The notes under the pieces: model-generated | What the model was told of the DNA's origin: nothing | The model's input: only the letters and a program-made list of their open reading frames with translations | Databases searched by the model: none | Part shown: piece after piece, positions 25,388 to 33,737 of the stretch | How the letters are laid out: each line of letters begins with the position of its first letter | Numbering within the stretch: the stretch's first letter is position 1 | Made by a program: the position numbers and the translations under genes | From: Streptomyces lavendulae subsp. lavendulae | GTDB lineage: Bacteria > Actinomycetota > Actinomycetes > Streptomycetales > Streptomycetaceae | Direction: 5' to 3' | Assembly (NCBI RefSeq): GCF_002803845.1 | Contig: NZ_CP024985.1 | Span: 5,839,501-5,903,500 of the forward strand | Length of the DNA stretch: 64,000 nt

Positions 25388-27310
25388 CTAGCGAAGCACC
25401 CCGGCCTTCGTGCCGTCCGTCAGCTTCCCCGACAGGTCCACCTGCGCGCCCTCCTGCGCCTTCACGGCCAGCCGGTTGCCGTTCGCCGACCCGCTCACCC
25501 CGCCACCGGACACCGACAGCGAGGCGAACTGCGCGCTGCCCGCCGCCAGGACGTACCACTGGCCCGCGCGCGACTTCCACAGCACCCCGGCCAGCACCCG
25601 CGGCTCCCGCGGCCCGCACGCCGCCGAGCCCTCCGCCTTGGCCGCCTGGGCCGCGAGCGGCGCGCCCGGCGCCAGGAACTGCGCCTGCACCCGGTCGGCC
25701 GTGCCCTGCCAGGTCTCCGCCCGGGTGCACAGCCAGGCGGCCGCCCCATCGCCCTCCGGCAGCGGCTGCTTCGCGTACGTCCAGGAGTTGACGGTGCGCA
25801 CCCCGTGCGAGCGCACCGAGGGCAGCAGGCACGCGATCCGCGACCAGTCGCCCAGCTCCGCGGCCTCCGTGACGTCGCGCGCCGCACCCGGGGCGCCCGA
25901 GGTCAGCCGGGCCGGGGTCAGCTCGCCCAGGTCCGTCACCAGCCGGGTCGCCCCGTCCCCGGTCAGCGACAGCGCGTTCCAGCTCGTACAGCTCCCGCCC
26001 GGCGCGGGACCGAGCACCGGCGGGGTGACCCCCTCCGGGGTGAGCTTCAGCGCCGTCGGGGCCTCGGCGGGCTTCAGGAGGTCGCGCACGGCGGCCCCGG
26101 TGACCCAGGGGGCCGTCAGGTAGCGGACGTTGTTGTCGACCCGGCTGAGCACCAGACCCGTCGCCGTGTCCGCCGACGCCCCGTCGGTCCGGGCGAAGTC
26201 CAGGGCCGCGCCCGCCGTCCCGGAGCGCGGCTCGGCGTAGCGGACCACGCGCAGCCCGTCGTACAGCAGGACCACCACCGCCTGGTCGACGACGCCCGCG
26301 AACAGCAGCTGCGGCGGGCCCATCGGCGGCCCCGACGGGGTGCCCGGGGTGGCCGAGACCACCACCGCCTTGCCCGGCCGGGCCCACACCGCCAGTGCCC
26401 GGCGCAGCAGCTCCGTGTCGTCGGCGCGGTTGCCGCGCGCGGGCCAGGCGGAGTAGTCCGTACGGGAGGACGTGCGCCACACCGTGGGCGCGACCCGCAC
26501 CAGCCGCCCCGGGTCCAGGGCCTGTTCCGCCGCCGCGTTGAGCGCGTACGGCGGGGCGGCGGGCCCGTCGGAGCCCCAGCCGCCGCCCGGCAGCGCGAGC
26601 AGCGCCCCGCACACCACGAGGGCGGCCGCGCCGGCCAGCGAGGCCCGCGCGAACCGCCGCCGGCGCAGCAGGTCGGTGGGCCGGGCCTGGAGCACGCAGG
26701 GGTCGAACTCGGGGGAGGCGAACAGGGCGTCGTGCGCCGGATCCCCGGACTCCGCGACGGCCGCCGCCGGATCGGCGACCCCGGCCTCGGCGAGCACCCG
26801 GAGCACCTCCGCCTCCGCGAGCCCCTCCAGCGCCCGCAGCACGCAGGCCGCACGCCCCGGGCCGTTGAGCGTGGCCAGCCACTGGTCCAGGGCCAGCTCC
26901 TCGGCGCCGCCGGCGCGCGGGAAGAGGCGCAGCCCCCATACGCGGGGGAGCGGCGAGGGCAGCTGCCCGCGCAGCGGGAGCGCCCGGAACGTCAGCGGGA
27001 TCCCCGCCTCCAGGGCGGAGCGCAGCACGCGCAGCCGTACGTACGCGTACCCCGACTCGGCGCCGCCCGGCCCGCCCCGCGGGGCCGGGACGCCGCCCCG
27101 CACCTCGCCGGATCCGGCGCCGCGCCGCCCGCGCGGCAGGGCCCGCTGGGTCAGGGCGTGGGCGGTGAGCACCCGGCGGTTGCGGCCGAGGGAGGGCGGC
27201 AGCACCAGATAGGCGAGCCGCACCAGCCGTGGGTAGTGCTCGACGATGGCGGCCTCGGCCTGCTCGACGTCGGGAGGCAGGGGGCGGGTGGCGGTATCCG
27301 GCGCAGTCAC
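25388..27310 (-). CDS. sigma-like N-terminus fused to a membrane segment and large extracytoplasmic domain
   Basis: A 640-residue protein starting at GTG 27310. Residues 15-60 (AAIVEHYPRLVRLAYLVLPP) and 140-200 (LDQWLATLNGPGRAACVLRA; AEVLRVLAEAGV) resemble regions 2 and 4 of ECF sigma factors. One hydrophobic segment follows at about 221-241 after RRRR. The remaining ~400 residues look like a secreted beta-rich domain with several Cys (for example GGSCTSWN, ACLLPSV, WLCTRAETW). No family name is recognised with confidence. The hybrid could be a membrane-tethered regulator or a relic. The 186 bases downstream to 25202 hold only a short G/C-rich tandem repeat. Confidence 0.7.
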   Translation of the reverse strand: MTAPDTATRPLPPDVEQAEAAIVEHYPRLVRLAYLVLPPSLGRNRRVLTAHALTQRALPRGRRGAGSGEVRGGVPAPRGGPGGAESGYAYVRLRVLRSALEAGIPLTFRALPLRGQLPSPLPRVWGLRLFPRAGGAEELALDQWLATLNGPGRAACVLRALEGLAEAEVLRVLAEAGVADPAAAVAESGDPAHDALFASPEFDPCVLQARPTDLLRRRRFARASLAGAAALVVCGALLALPGGGWGSDGPAAPPYALNAAAEQALDPGRLVRVAPTVWRTSSRTDYSAWPARGNRADDTELLRRALAVWARPGKAVVVSATPGTPSGPPMGPPQLLFAGVVDQAVVVLLYDGLRVVRYAEPRSGTAGAALDFARTDGASADTATGLVLSRVDNNVRYLTAPWVTGAAVRDLLKPAEAPTALKLTPEGVTPPVLGPAPGGSCTSWNALSLTGDGATRLVTDLGELTPARLTSGAPGAARDVTEAAELGDWSRIACLLPSVRSHGVRTVNSWTYAKQPLPEGDGAAAWLCTRAETWQGTADRVQAQFLAPGAPLAAQAAKAEGSAACGPREPRVLAGVLWKSRAGQWYVLAAGSAQFASLSVSGGGVSGSANGNRLAVKAQEGAQVDLSGKLTDGTKAGVLR

Positions 27311-27396
27311 GTTCAGCAGAACGAGCGAATCGTCGGATGGTCACCCGCCCCCAGCTCACACGTTCGGACGAACCGGGGCGGCCGCGGGGTGACCCG

Positions 27397-28191
27397 TCAG
27401 ACGATCAGCCCGGCGCGCAGCGCCTCGACCGTCTCGTCCGGGACGCCCAGGCCCTCGCGCACGTACTTCTCCATCGAGCCGTACCGGACGCGCACCTCGT
27501 CCAGCCCCGCCTCCAGGTAGGAGGGGAACACCCCGATCAGGGCCAGGGCGATGTCCGGGTCCCCGCCCGCCGCCGTGAATCCTTCGATCATCGGGGCGAA
27601 GGCCTGCTTCACCGCCGGGTTCACCGACAGGTATTCGGCCATCAGGGTGTCCTCGTCGGCGCCGAGGAGCGCGAGGAGCACCGTCGCGCCCCAGCCCGTG
27701 CGGTCCTTGCCGGCCGTGCAGTGGAACAGCAGGGGACCGGCCTGCGGGTCGGCGGCCTCCGTGAGCAGCGTGCGGTACGCGGCGTGCGCGGAGGAGGTGG
27801 AGACGAACGAGCGGTACACCGAGCCGAACAGGGCCTGCGCCCTGCCGCCGCCCAGGTGCTCCTCGGCGACCGCCGGGTCGGAGAGGAGGTCCTTGAGCTG
27901 GGTGGCGGCGGGCATCCGGCCCTCGTTCATCTTGTCGGCGAGCACGTCGCGCACCAGCAGCCGGGCCCCTTCCGGTATCCGGTCGGGGTGGTCGGCGCGC
28001 TCGGCGTCGCTGCGGAGGTCGATGACCGTGCGCAGCCCGAGGGCGGCCACCACCGGGTCGGCGACGGGGTCGAGCCGGTCGAGGGCGCCCGAACGCAGCA
28101 CCAGCCCCGGGCGGACGCTGCGGCCGCCGGCGAGCGGGGTGCCACCGAGGTCGCGGAGGTTGGCGACGGTGGTGGAGGGGGTGGCGGTCAT
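27397..28191 (-). CDS. tyrosine-protein phosphatase (Y_phosphatase3 / PtpB-like)
   Basis: A 264-residue phosphatase. The start is ATG at 28191 (MTATPSTTVANLRDLGG), with GGAG eight bases upstream; a longer frame to 28326 has non-coding-like composition. The N-terminal NLRDLGGTPLAGG and RSGALDRLD motifs and the P-loop HCTAGKDRTGW (catalytic Cys158, Arg164) are diagnostic of the family that includes mycobacterial PtpB. It probably dephosphorylates phosphotyrosine proteins or phosphoinositides. No signal peptide is seen. Confidence 0.9.
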   Translation of the reverse strand: MTATPSTTVANLRDLGGTPLAGGRSVRPGLVLRSGALDRLDPVADPVVAALGLRTVIDLRSDAERADHPDRIPEGARLLVRDVLADKMNEGRMPAATQLKDLLSDPAVAEEHLGGGRAQALFGSVYRSFVSTSSAHAAYRTLLTEAADPQAGPLLFHCTAGKDRTGWGATVLLALLGADEDTLMAEYLSVNPAVKQAFAPMIEGFTAAGGDPDIALALIGVFPSYLEAGLDEVRVRYGSMEKYVREGLGVPDETVEALRAGLIV

Positions 28192-28329
28192 CGTGGCGGC
28201 TCCAGCGGTGTGCGGGGGTACGGGTCGTGCGGTCCTCGGCCCGCGTCGGGCGGCGATGGCCGGGGAGGTGGATCGGGAAGGGCTGACTCGTGTCAGCCGA
28301 TGCGGCTCACGGCCATCGCCGCACACGGC

Positions 28330-28947
28330 TCACGTTAGGGCGATTTTCCGACGATGCGATCCGGAAAGACAATCGGCGGCCACCGAGACCCCGATCCCGA
28401 TGCCCAGGGCCACCAGGTGCCCCGCGTCGGTGAAGGTCCGCTCCCGCCGCAGCACCGGCCGCGCGGCGAGCGCCAGCAGGCCGGCCCGCGCCGCGTTGCG
28501 CACGGTCCCGTGCGGCAGGGCCGAGGTCAGTGCGCCGAGCACGGCATTGAGCCCGTAGCTCGCGCCCACGTCCAGGGCGCGGCGGGTCTCGTGGTCGGCG
28601 GTGCGCCGCAGGGCCCCGTAGACGAGGAGGGTGGCGGTGGTGTGGCCGAAGAGGAACACGGCGGCCGTCCACCAGGCGCCGTACGCGTACTCCGCGTAGC
28701 CCAGTACCGCGAGCAGCAGCAGGGCGTAGGGCAGCGGCATCGGCTCCTCGACCACGCAGGCGCTGGTCAGCAGGGTCTCCCAGCGGCCCGCGTCGAGGTT
28801 GTCGACGTTCGTCGAGCAGGCGCGCAGCACCCGCTCGCGCTCCTGCGGGCCCAGGCGTTCCAGGGCGTGCGAACCGAGCTGTACCCCGCCCGTGTAGAGC
28901 GCGCCCAGCGGCGATGACCATGACCGTGGCAGTGGCAGTGGCTTCAC
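28330..28947 (-). CDS. rhomboid-like integral membrane protein
   Basis: A 205-residue protein with about five hydrophobic segments after a soluble N-terminus. The start is GTG at 28947 (VKPLPLPRSWSSP). WWTAAVFLFGHTTATLLVYG and DVGASYGLNAVLGALTSALP recall the rhomboid-like family of Actinobacteria (G-x-S in the second). A canonical rhomboid catalytic pair (GxSG Ser plus a His in the later helix) is not clear, so protease activity is uncertain. Divergent from the Met/His-rich membrane gene across 65 bases. Confidence 0.6.
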   Translation of the reverse strand: MKPLPLPRSWSSPLGALYTGGVQLGSHALERLGPQERERVLRACSTNVDNLDAGRWETLLTSACVVEEPMPLPYALLLLAVLGYAEYAYGAWWTAAVFLFGHTTATLLVYGALRRTADHETRRALDVGASYGLNAVLGALTSALPHGTVRNAARAGLLALAARPVLRRERTFTDAGHLVALGIGIGVSVAADCLSGSHRRKIALT

Positions 28948-29012
28948 CCGACCATGATCGGATACGGCCCCGTTGCGCGGCCCACCGGGCCCCGTGGGAG
29001 CATGACCGGGAC

Positions 29013-29882
29013 ATGTCTCCCTCCCGATCCGGCGCCCCCCTGCGCGCCACGCGGGCCGCGATGTTCGCGGCGGTGTGCGTCGCATTGGGTGCTTTGGGGC
29101 ATTCGTCCATGTCTGCGGGGGGCATCCCGTCCGGATGGCTTCTGGGTGCCTTCGTGGTGACCGCCCTGCTCGCCTGGCCGGCCACCGGGCGGCGCTGCGG
29201 GCCGGTCGGGATCAGCGCCGCGCTGCTCGGCGTCCAGGGGGCGCTGCACCTCGCGTTCTCCGCGGGCGACGCGGCATCGCGGATGCGGATGCGGATGCCG
29301 ATGGCCGTGACGGGGCCGGAGCCGATGCCGGGGCACCACCACATGCCCGGCATGGGAACGCACGCCTCCACCGCCGCGGCCGACCTGGCCGGGGGCGTTG
29401 CGGACGGCCTTGCGACGGCCGCCCCGGCGACCGGCGGCCAGGCCGCCGGCGCGATGGCCGGCATGGCCGACATGGCGGGGATGGCGGACATGGCGGGGAT
29501 GGCGGGCCACGGCGCCGCCGGGACGGCCGGTCTGGCGCACCTGGCCGCGATGGCCGGTCACGGCGGCCTCGGGATGATCGCCGCGCACGTGCTCGCCGGA
29601 CTCTTCTGCGCCGCCTGGCTGGCCCGGGGCGAGGCCGCCGTCTTTCGGCTGGCCGGGGCCCTCGGCGCGGCCGCGCTGCACGCCGCCCGGCCGCTCGCCC
29701 GCGCGCTCGCGCTGGTCCGGACCCGGGTGGCCCTCGTACCGGCGCCGCCCGCGCACTGTCCCCCGTACGAACGGCCGCGCCGTCTGCGCGGAGCCGTCCA
29801 CGCCCACACCGCGGTCCGCCGGGGCCCGCCCGGGTGGCGAAGCACCCCCACCACGGCCCCCGGTCGTCCTGCCCGCGCCTGA
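29013..29882 (+). CDS. Met/His-rich integral membrane protein
   Basis: A 289-residue protein, start ATG at 29013. Three hydrophobic segments (about 15-35, 40-58, 64-82) precede a Met/His-rich stretch at 91-190. This stretch contains MRMRMPM, MPGHHHMPGMGTH and tandem copies of MAGMAD and relatives, and is followed by another membrane segment at about 188-206. Met- and His-rich runs of this sort bind Cu(I)/Cu(II) in copper-handling proteins (family knowledge; here inference). A PepSY membrane protein with its own Met/His patch follows after 78 bases on the same strand, suggesting a joint metal function. The family is not recognised. Confidence 0.65.
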   Translation: MSPSRSGAPLRATRAAMFAAVCVALGALGHSSMSAGGIPSGWLLGAFVVTALLAWPATGRRCGPVGISAALLGVQGALHLAFSAGDAASRMRMRMPMAVTGPEPMPGHHHMPGMGTHASTAAADLAGGVADGLATAAPATGGQAAGAMAGMADMAGMADMAGMAGHGAAGTAGLAHLAAMAGHGGLGMIAAHVLAGLFCAAWLARGEAAVFRLAGALGAAALHAARPLARALALVRTRVALVPAPPAHCPPYERPRRLRGAVHAHTAVRRGPPGWRSTPTTAPGRPARA

Positions 29883-29960
29883 CCGGCGCACCCTCCTTCG
29901 GCGAGGGGGGCGAGACCCGGGGCCTCCCACCCATGTCTTCGCCAACCCCTTAGGACCGCC

Positions 29961-31616
29961 ATGTCCCTCGACGAGCTCCAGGGCACCCCAGCCCGGGACC
30001 CCGAAGCCCCGACCGAACCCCCGGCCACCGCCAAGGCCGGTGCCGCGGCCACCGCCAAGGCTGACGCGCCGACCGAATCCCGGGCCGCCGCCAAGGCTGA
30101 CGCGCCGACCGAATCCCCGGCCGACGCCACGTCCGGATCCCCGGCCGACGCCAAGACTGACGCCGCGGCCGAAGCCGAAGCCGATGCCGAAGCCGTGGCC
30201 GACGCCTCGGGCCCGGTGGTGCGCCGTGCGGGCGCCGGCGGTTGGGCCGCGCTGCGGCCGCTGCTCCTGCGCATGCACTTCTACGCGGGCCTGCTCATAG
30301 CCCCGCTGCTGTTCCTCGCCGCCACCACCGGCCTGCTGTACGCCGGTTCCTGGCAGGCCGAGAAGATCCTCTACTCCCACGAGCTGACGGTGCCCCACGT
30401 CGGCGAGGCCGCCGTACCGCTCAGCACCCAGGTCAAGGCCGCCCGCGGTGCCGTTCCCGAGGGCAAGGTGCTCGGGGTCTGGCCCGCGCCCGAGGCCGAC
30501 GCGACCACCCGGGTGATCATGGAGCGCCCGGGGCTGGACGAGGGCGAGACCCTCACGGTCTTCGTCGACCCGTACACCGCCGAGGTGCGCGGACAGCTCA
30601 CCACCGCCGGTGACGCGCTTCCGCTGCGCGCCTGGCTGAGCGAGTTCCACGCCAGCCTGCAGCTCGGCGAGTTCGGCCGTAACTACAGCGAGCTCGCCGC
30701 GAGCTGGCTGTGGGTGGTCGCCCTCGGCGGACTCGCGCTGTGGATCGGCCGCCGCCGCTCCCGCAGGGCCGACCTCGTCCTGCCCGACCGCAAGGCCACC
30801 GGCCGCCGCAAGACCCTGTCCTGGCACGGCACCGTCGGACTGTGGGCCGCCATCGGCCTCGTGGGCCTTTCCGCCACCGGCCTGACCTGGTCGAAGTACG
30901 CGGGCGAGAACATCGGGCAGCTCCAGGACCGGCTCGGCGGGGCCACCCCCTCCGTGGCCGCCACCCTCGCCGGGGGCGCCGCGGGCGGCTCCGACGAGCA
31001 CGCCGGACACGTCATGACCGAGGGCATGGAGATGCCCCCGCCGCCGCCCACCGCCGACATCGGCATCGACCGCGCGGTGGCCGCCGCCCGGGCCGCCGGA
31101 GTCACCGAGAGCCTGCGCGTGACCCTGCCGGCCAAGGGCAAGGGATACATCGTCAAGGAGAACGACAAGACCCTGCCGGTGCACCTGGACTCGGTCGCGG
31201 TGGACCCCGCCGACGGCCGGATCATGGACGAGCTGCGCTTCGCCGACTACCCGCTGCTCGCCCAGCTGACCCGCTTCGGCATCGACCTCCACATGGGCCT
31301 CACCTTCGGGATCGCCAACCAGATCGCCCTGGCCGCGCTCGCCGTCGCGGTGATGTTCCTCGTGGTGTGGGGCTACCGGATGTGGTGGATGCGCCGGCCC
31401 ACCAAGGAGCGCAGGCTCTCCGCGGGCCGCGCGCAGCCGCGCGGTGCCTGGCGGAAGCTGCCGGTGACCACGTTGCTGCCGTTCGCCTGCGTGACGGCGG
31501 CCGTCGGCTGGTTCGTCCCGCTGCTCGGGATCAGCCTGGTGGCGTTCCTCGCCGTGGACGTGGTCCTCGGGTTCGTGGCGGCGCGCCGCCGCCCGGCCGC
31601 GGCCCCGCAGGGCTGA
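29961..31616 (+). CDS. PepSY-domain membrane protein
   Basis: A 551-residue protein of the PepSY-associated transmembrane (PiuB-like) family. Residues 1-90 form an Ala/Asp/Pro/Thr/Glu low-complexity tail with repeated AKADAPTES units. TM1 is at about 105-128 (MHFYAGLLIAPLLFLAATTG, with the conserved MHFYAG), a PepSY domain follows, then a TM pair around WLWVVALGGLALWIGR and WHGTVGLWAAIGLVGLSATG. A second extracytoplasmic part contains DEHAGHVMTEGMEM, and a C-terminal TM bundle ends the protein. Family members take part in iron or copper uptake or reduction. The Met/His-rich patch and the upstream gene point to copper here (inference). Confidence 0.85.
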   Translation: MSLDELQGTPARDPEAPTEPPATAKAGAAATAKADAPTESRAAAKADAPTESPADATSGSPADAKTDAAAEAEADAEAVADASGPVVRRAGAGGWAALRPLLLRMHFYAGLLIAPLLFLAATTGLLYAGSWQAEKILYSHELTVPHVGEAAVPLSTQVKAARGAVPEGKVLGVWPAPEADATTRVIMERPGLDEGETLTVFVDPYTAEVRGQLTTAGDALPLRAWLSEFHASLQLGEFGRNYSELAASWLWVVALGGLALWIGRRRSRRADLVLPDRKATGRRKTLSWHGTVGLWAAIGLVGLSATGLTWSKYAGENIGQLQDRLGGATPSVAATLAGGAAGGSDEHAGHVMTEGMEMPPPPPTADIGIDRAVAAARAAGVTESLRVTLPAKGKGYIVKENDKTLPVHLDSVAVDPADGRIMDELRFADYPLLAQLTRFGIDLHMGLTFGIANQIALAALAVAVMFLVVWGYRMWWMRRPTKERRLSAGRAQPRGAWRKLPVTTLLPFACVTAAVGWFVPLLGISLVAFLAVDVVLGFVAARRRPAAAPQG

Positions 31617-31666
31617 CCGCCCCGCAGGGCTGACCGCCCCGCCGGGCTGACGGCCCGGCAACGCCC

Positions 31667-31704
31667 GGTGGGCCCGTACTCCCCCTCGCGAGTACGGGCC
31701 CACC
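31667..31704. terminator. bidirectional terminator
   Basis: Perfect 14-bp stem GGTGGGCCCGTACT/AGTACGGGCCCACC with a 10-base loop, between the convergent PepSY and winged-helix genes. Confidence 0.8.
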
Positions 31705-31733
31705 GTCGTGTCGGGCCGTGGCCGCCGCGCCGG

Positions 31734-32336
31734 TCAGGGCGCGTACTTGTAGCCCACCCGGCGCACGGTCTGGATCGCGCCGCGGTGGGCGGCGCCCAGC
31801 TTGCGGCGCAGCCGGGCGATGTGGACGTCGACCGTCCGGCCGTCGCCGACGTGGCCGTAGCCCCAGACGGTGGTCACCAGCTGGTCCCGGCTGTGCACCC
31901 GGTGCGGGTGCGCGACCAGGTGGGCCAGCAGCTCGAACTCCAGGTACGTCAGGTCCAGCACCTCGCCGTCCACCTCGGCGGTGCGCTGCGCCGGGTCGAT
32001 GCGCACGAGCGCGTCACCGGCGGGCGCCGAGGACGCGGACCCGGGGGATCCGGCCGGAGCGGCCGGGGCGGGAACGGACTGCGGGGCGAAGGCGATCGGG
32101 TGCTGGTCGGCCGGTACGAGGACCAGGTAGCCGACCATCGGGGGCTGGCCCGGCAGCGCCGGCAGGGTGTGCTGGGGCGCGGGCAGCCAGGTGGCGCCCG
32201 GCGGGAGCAGGTCCACGACCCGGGCCACCTCGTCCCGGTCCACCGAGCGCAGCCGGTGGCGCGGACTGGGAGGGAAGGCCGGGGGGACGGAGGTCGCAGC
32301 GGAAGCGGCAGAAGAGAGGGAGCGGGTGTTCGCCAT
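31734..32336 (-). CDS. orphan winged-helix (OmpR/PhoB-type) DNA-binding protein
   Basis: A 200-residue protein. The C-terminal ~95 residues are a Trans_reg_C winged helix (LDLTYLEFELLAHLVAHPHR, then VHSRDQLVTTVWG, GDGRTVDVHIARLRRKLG and VRRVGYKYAP). The N-terminal ~100 residues are Pro/Ala-rich and lack the Asp and Lys of a receiver domain, so it is not a standard phosphorylation-dependent response regulator. No kinase gene is adjacent. The start is ATG at 32336. The target is unknown; glnII and DUF6891 lie upstream of it on the same strand. Confidence 0.8.
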   Translation of the reverse strand: MANTRSLSSAASAATSVPPAFPPSPRHRLRSVDRDEVARVVDLLPPGATWLPAPQHTLPALPGQPPMVGYLVLVPADQHPIAFAPQSVPAPAAPAGSPGSASSAPAGDALVRIDPAQRTAEVDGEVLDLTYLEFELLAHLVAHPHRVHSRDQLVTTVWGYGHVGDGRTVDVHIARLRRKLGAAHRGAIQTVRRVGYKYAP

Positions 32337-32693
32337 GAGTGGTCAGCTCTTTCACGCGGAGTAGTCGGCAGGAGACGTACGCAAGTCGTCGTCGTTGTCG
32401 TACCGCGCAGACCGAAGGCCTCGGGGAAGGTCTGCTGGAAGGTCCCGGGAGGCTTTAGAGGGCCGGCGCGTTCTTCGCGCGGCAACACACCCGGTCGAAA
32501 TCGTGATCCTGACGGGACGGCCAGAACGGCTCCAGGTCGCTGCGACCTGTTGTCGAGGAGTGCGGGTGGCTGGCCATGGACGTCATTCAAGCAGATGTAC
32601 GGGGCCCAGGGCAGGCCCCGTCTCACCTCGTGGAGCGGAATCTCATATTCAGCAATCAAGGTTTCGTCAGGACGTCATATTCCCGACATACCG
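32337..32693. other. intergenic region upstream of the winged-helix gene
   Basis: No convincing gene. On the minus strand it should hold the winged-helix promoter. A perfect 8-bp hairpin ACGGGGCC/GGCCCCGT at 32599-32621 and A/T-richer sequence at 32640-32690 are the only features seen. A minus-strand frame begins at 32659 and runs into the next gene, but its codon choice is poor and it is out of frame with that gene. Confidence 0.5.
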
Positions 32694-33620
32694 TCAGCCC
32701 GTCAGTCGCTTCCGCCAGTCCAGTCCGGTCACCCGTATCGCATCGTGGGCGGATCCGTCCCACGCCCACGTCAGCCCCACCGCGTCCAGGGCGGCGGTCA
32801 CCTCGTGCCCCACGGCGGCGGTCCGCGCCTCGTCGGCCGCGTCGTCACCCGTCGCGAAGCCGCCGTAGAGGAGGTACAGGTCCCCGCCGTCGGCCGCGCC
32901 CTGCGTGCACTGGGTGTGGAAGAAGACGAACCCGCGTGCGTCCGGCCGGCCCTCGCCCCGGATCTCCGCCAGCCCGCAGCCGCGACAGCAGGTGAAGTCC
33001 TCCCGCGCGGTGATCCCGGCGTCGTCCAGCGCGGCGAAGGCCCGGGCGATGCGCTCCGGGTCCGTCTCGCCCGCCCAGTCGGCCTGTTCGGCGACCCGCT
33101 CCCGCCAGAGCCGGACCACCAGCTGTCCGGCCTGCTCCCGGGAGACCGGCCGGACGTCACCGTCGACCAAGTGCTCCTCGGCCCGCTCGGTGAGGGCGGC
33201 CCGGTCGGCGTAGCCCGCGCGCAACCAGCTCCGTACGGCCTCCTCCAGCTCCCGCTCCACCTCGGGCGGCAGTGGCGGCGCCGGCTCGTCGGCGGGGAAG
33301 TCGAGCCGCTCCCAGGCCGGACCGTGGTCCCAGCCGTCCTCCCGGCGGGCCCAGCGGGCCATCAGCTCCACGACCTCGTCCGCCGACGCGACGTACGCCT
33401 GGAAGTGCAGCTCGGGGGCGCCCGAGCGGTGCTCCACCTGGTAGTCGTCCCCGCCGTCGTACCAGACCTGGAAGTAGACGTCCGGATCGCTCGGGATCCG
33501 TTCGAGGACGAGGAACCGGTCCCCGGCCCCGCCGAGGCGCCCCACCAGCTCGGACAGCAGACGCAGGGCGGGGCGCTCGTGGGAAGGGCCGGGCTCGGTC
33601 TGGACTCTGATCGCCAACAT
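32694..33620 (-). CDS. DUF6891-like protein
   Basis: A 308-residue soluble protein of unknown function. The start is taken at ATG 33620 (MLAIRVQTEPGPS); a frame opening 14 codons earlier (MSMSMSV) comes from a GACATC microsatellite. The C-terminal half has CCRGCGLAEIRGEG and FFHTQCTQGAADGG, with three clustered Cys and a later Cys/His that might bind a metal, then LYLLYGGF, typical of DUF6891. The N-terminal half (LLSELVGRLGGAGDRFLVLE) appears to be a separate alpha/beta domain. It lies downstream of glnII on the same strand, 117 bases away. Confidence 0.75.
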   Translation of the reverse strand: MLAIRVQTEPGPSHERPALRLLSELVGRLGGAGDRFLVLERIPSDPDVYFQVWYDGGDDYQVEHRSGAPELHFQAYVASADEVVELMARWARREDGWDHGPAWERLDFPADEPAPPLPPEVERELEEAVRSWLRAGYADRAALTERAEEHLVDGDVRPVSREQAGQLVVRLWRERVAEQADWAGETDPERIARAFAALDDAGITAREDFTCCRGCGLAEIRGEGRPDARGFVFFHTQCTQGAADGGDLYLLYGGFATGDDAADEARTAAVGHEVTAALDAVGLTWAWDGSAHDAIRVTGLDWRKRLTG

Positions 33621-33645
33621 GGGGGACACCGTGCCAGACGGCACC

Positions 33646-33705
33646 GACATCGACATCGACATCGGTGCCGGTGCCGGTGGCGGTGCCGGTGGCGGTGCCG
33701 GTGGC
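33646..33705. repeat. tandem microsatellite: GACATC x3 and GGTGCCGGTGGC x3
   Basis: Three perfect 6-base units at 33646-33663, then three perfect 12-base units at 33670-33705, in the gap between glnII and the DUF6891 gene. Copy-number change here would alter the spacing and the optional N-terminus of the downstream protein. Confidence 0.8.
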
Positions 33706-33737
33706 GGCGGGAGCGTGGTCGGGGGGAGCGGCCGGTC

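Noticed and set aside
31949..32659. Leader peptide or longer gene before the winged-helix protein
   Set aside because: The frame is not that of the winged helix and its codon choice is non-coding-like.
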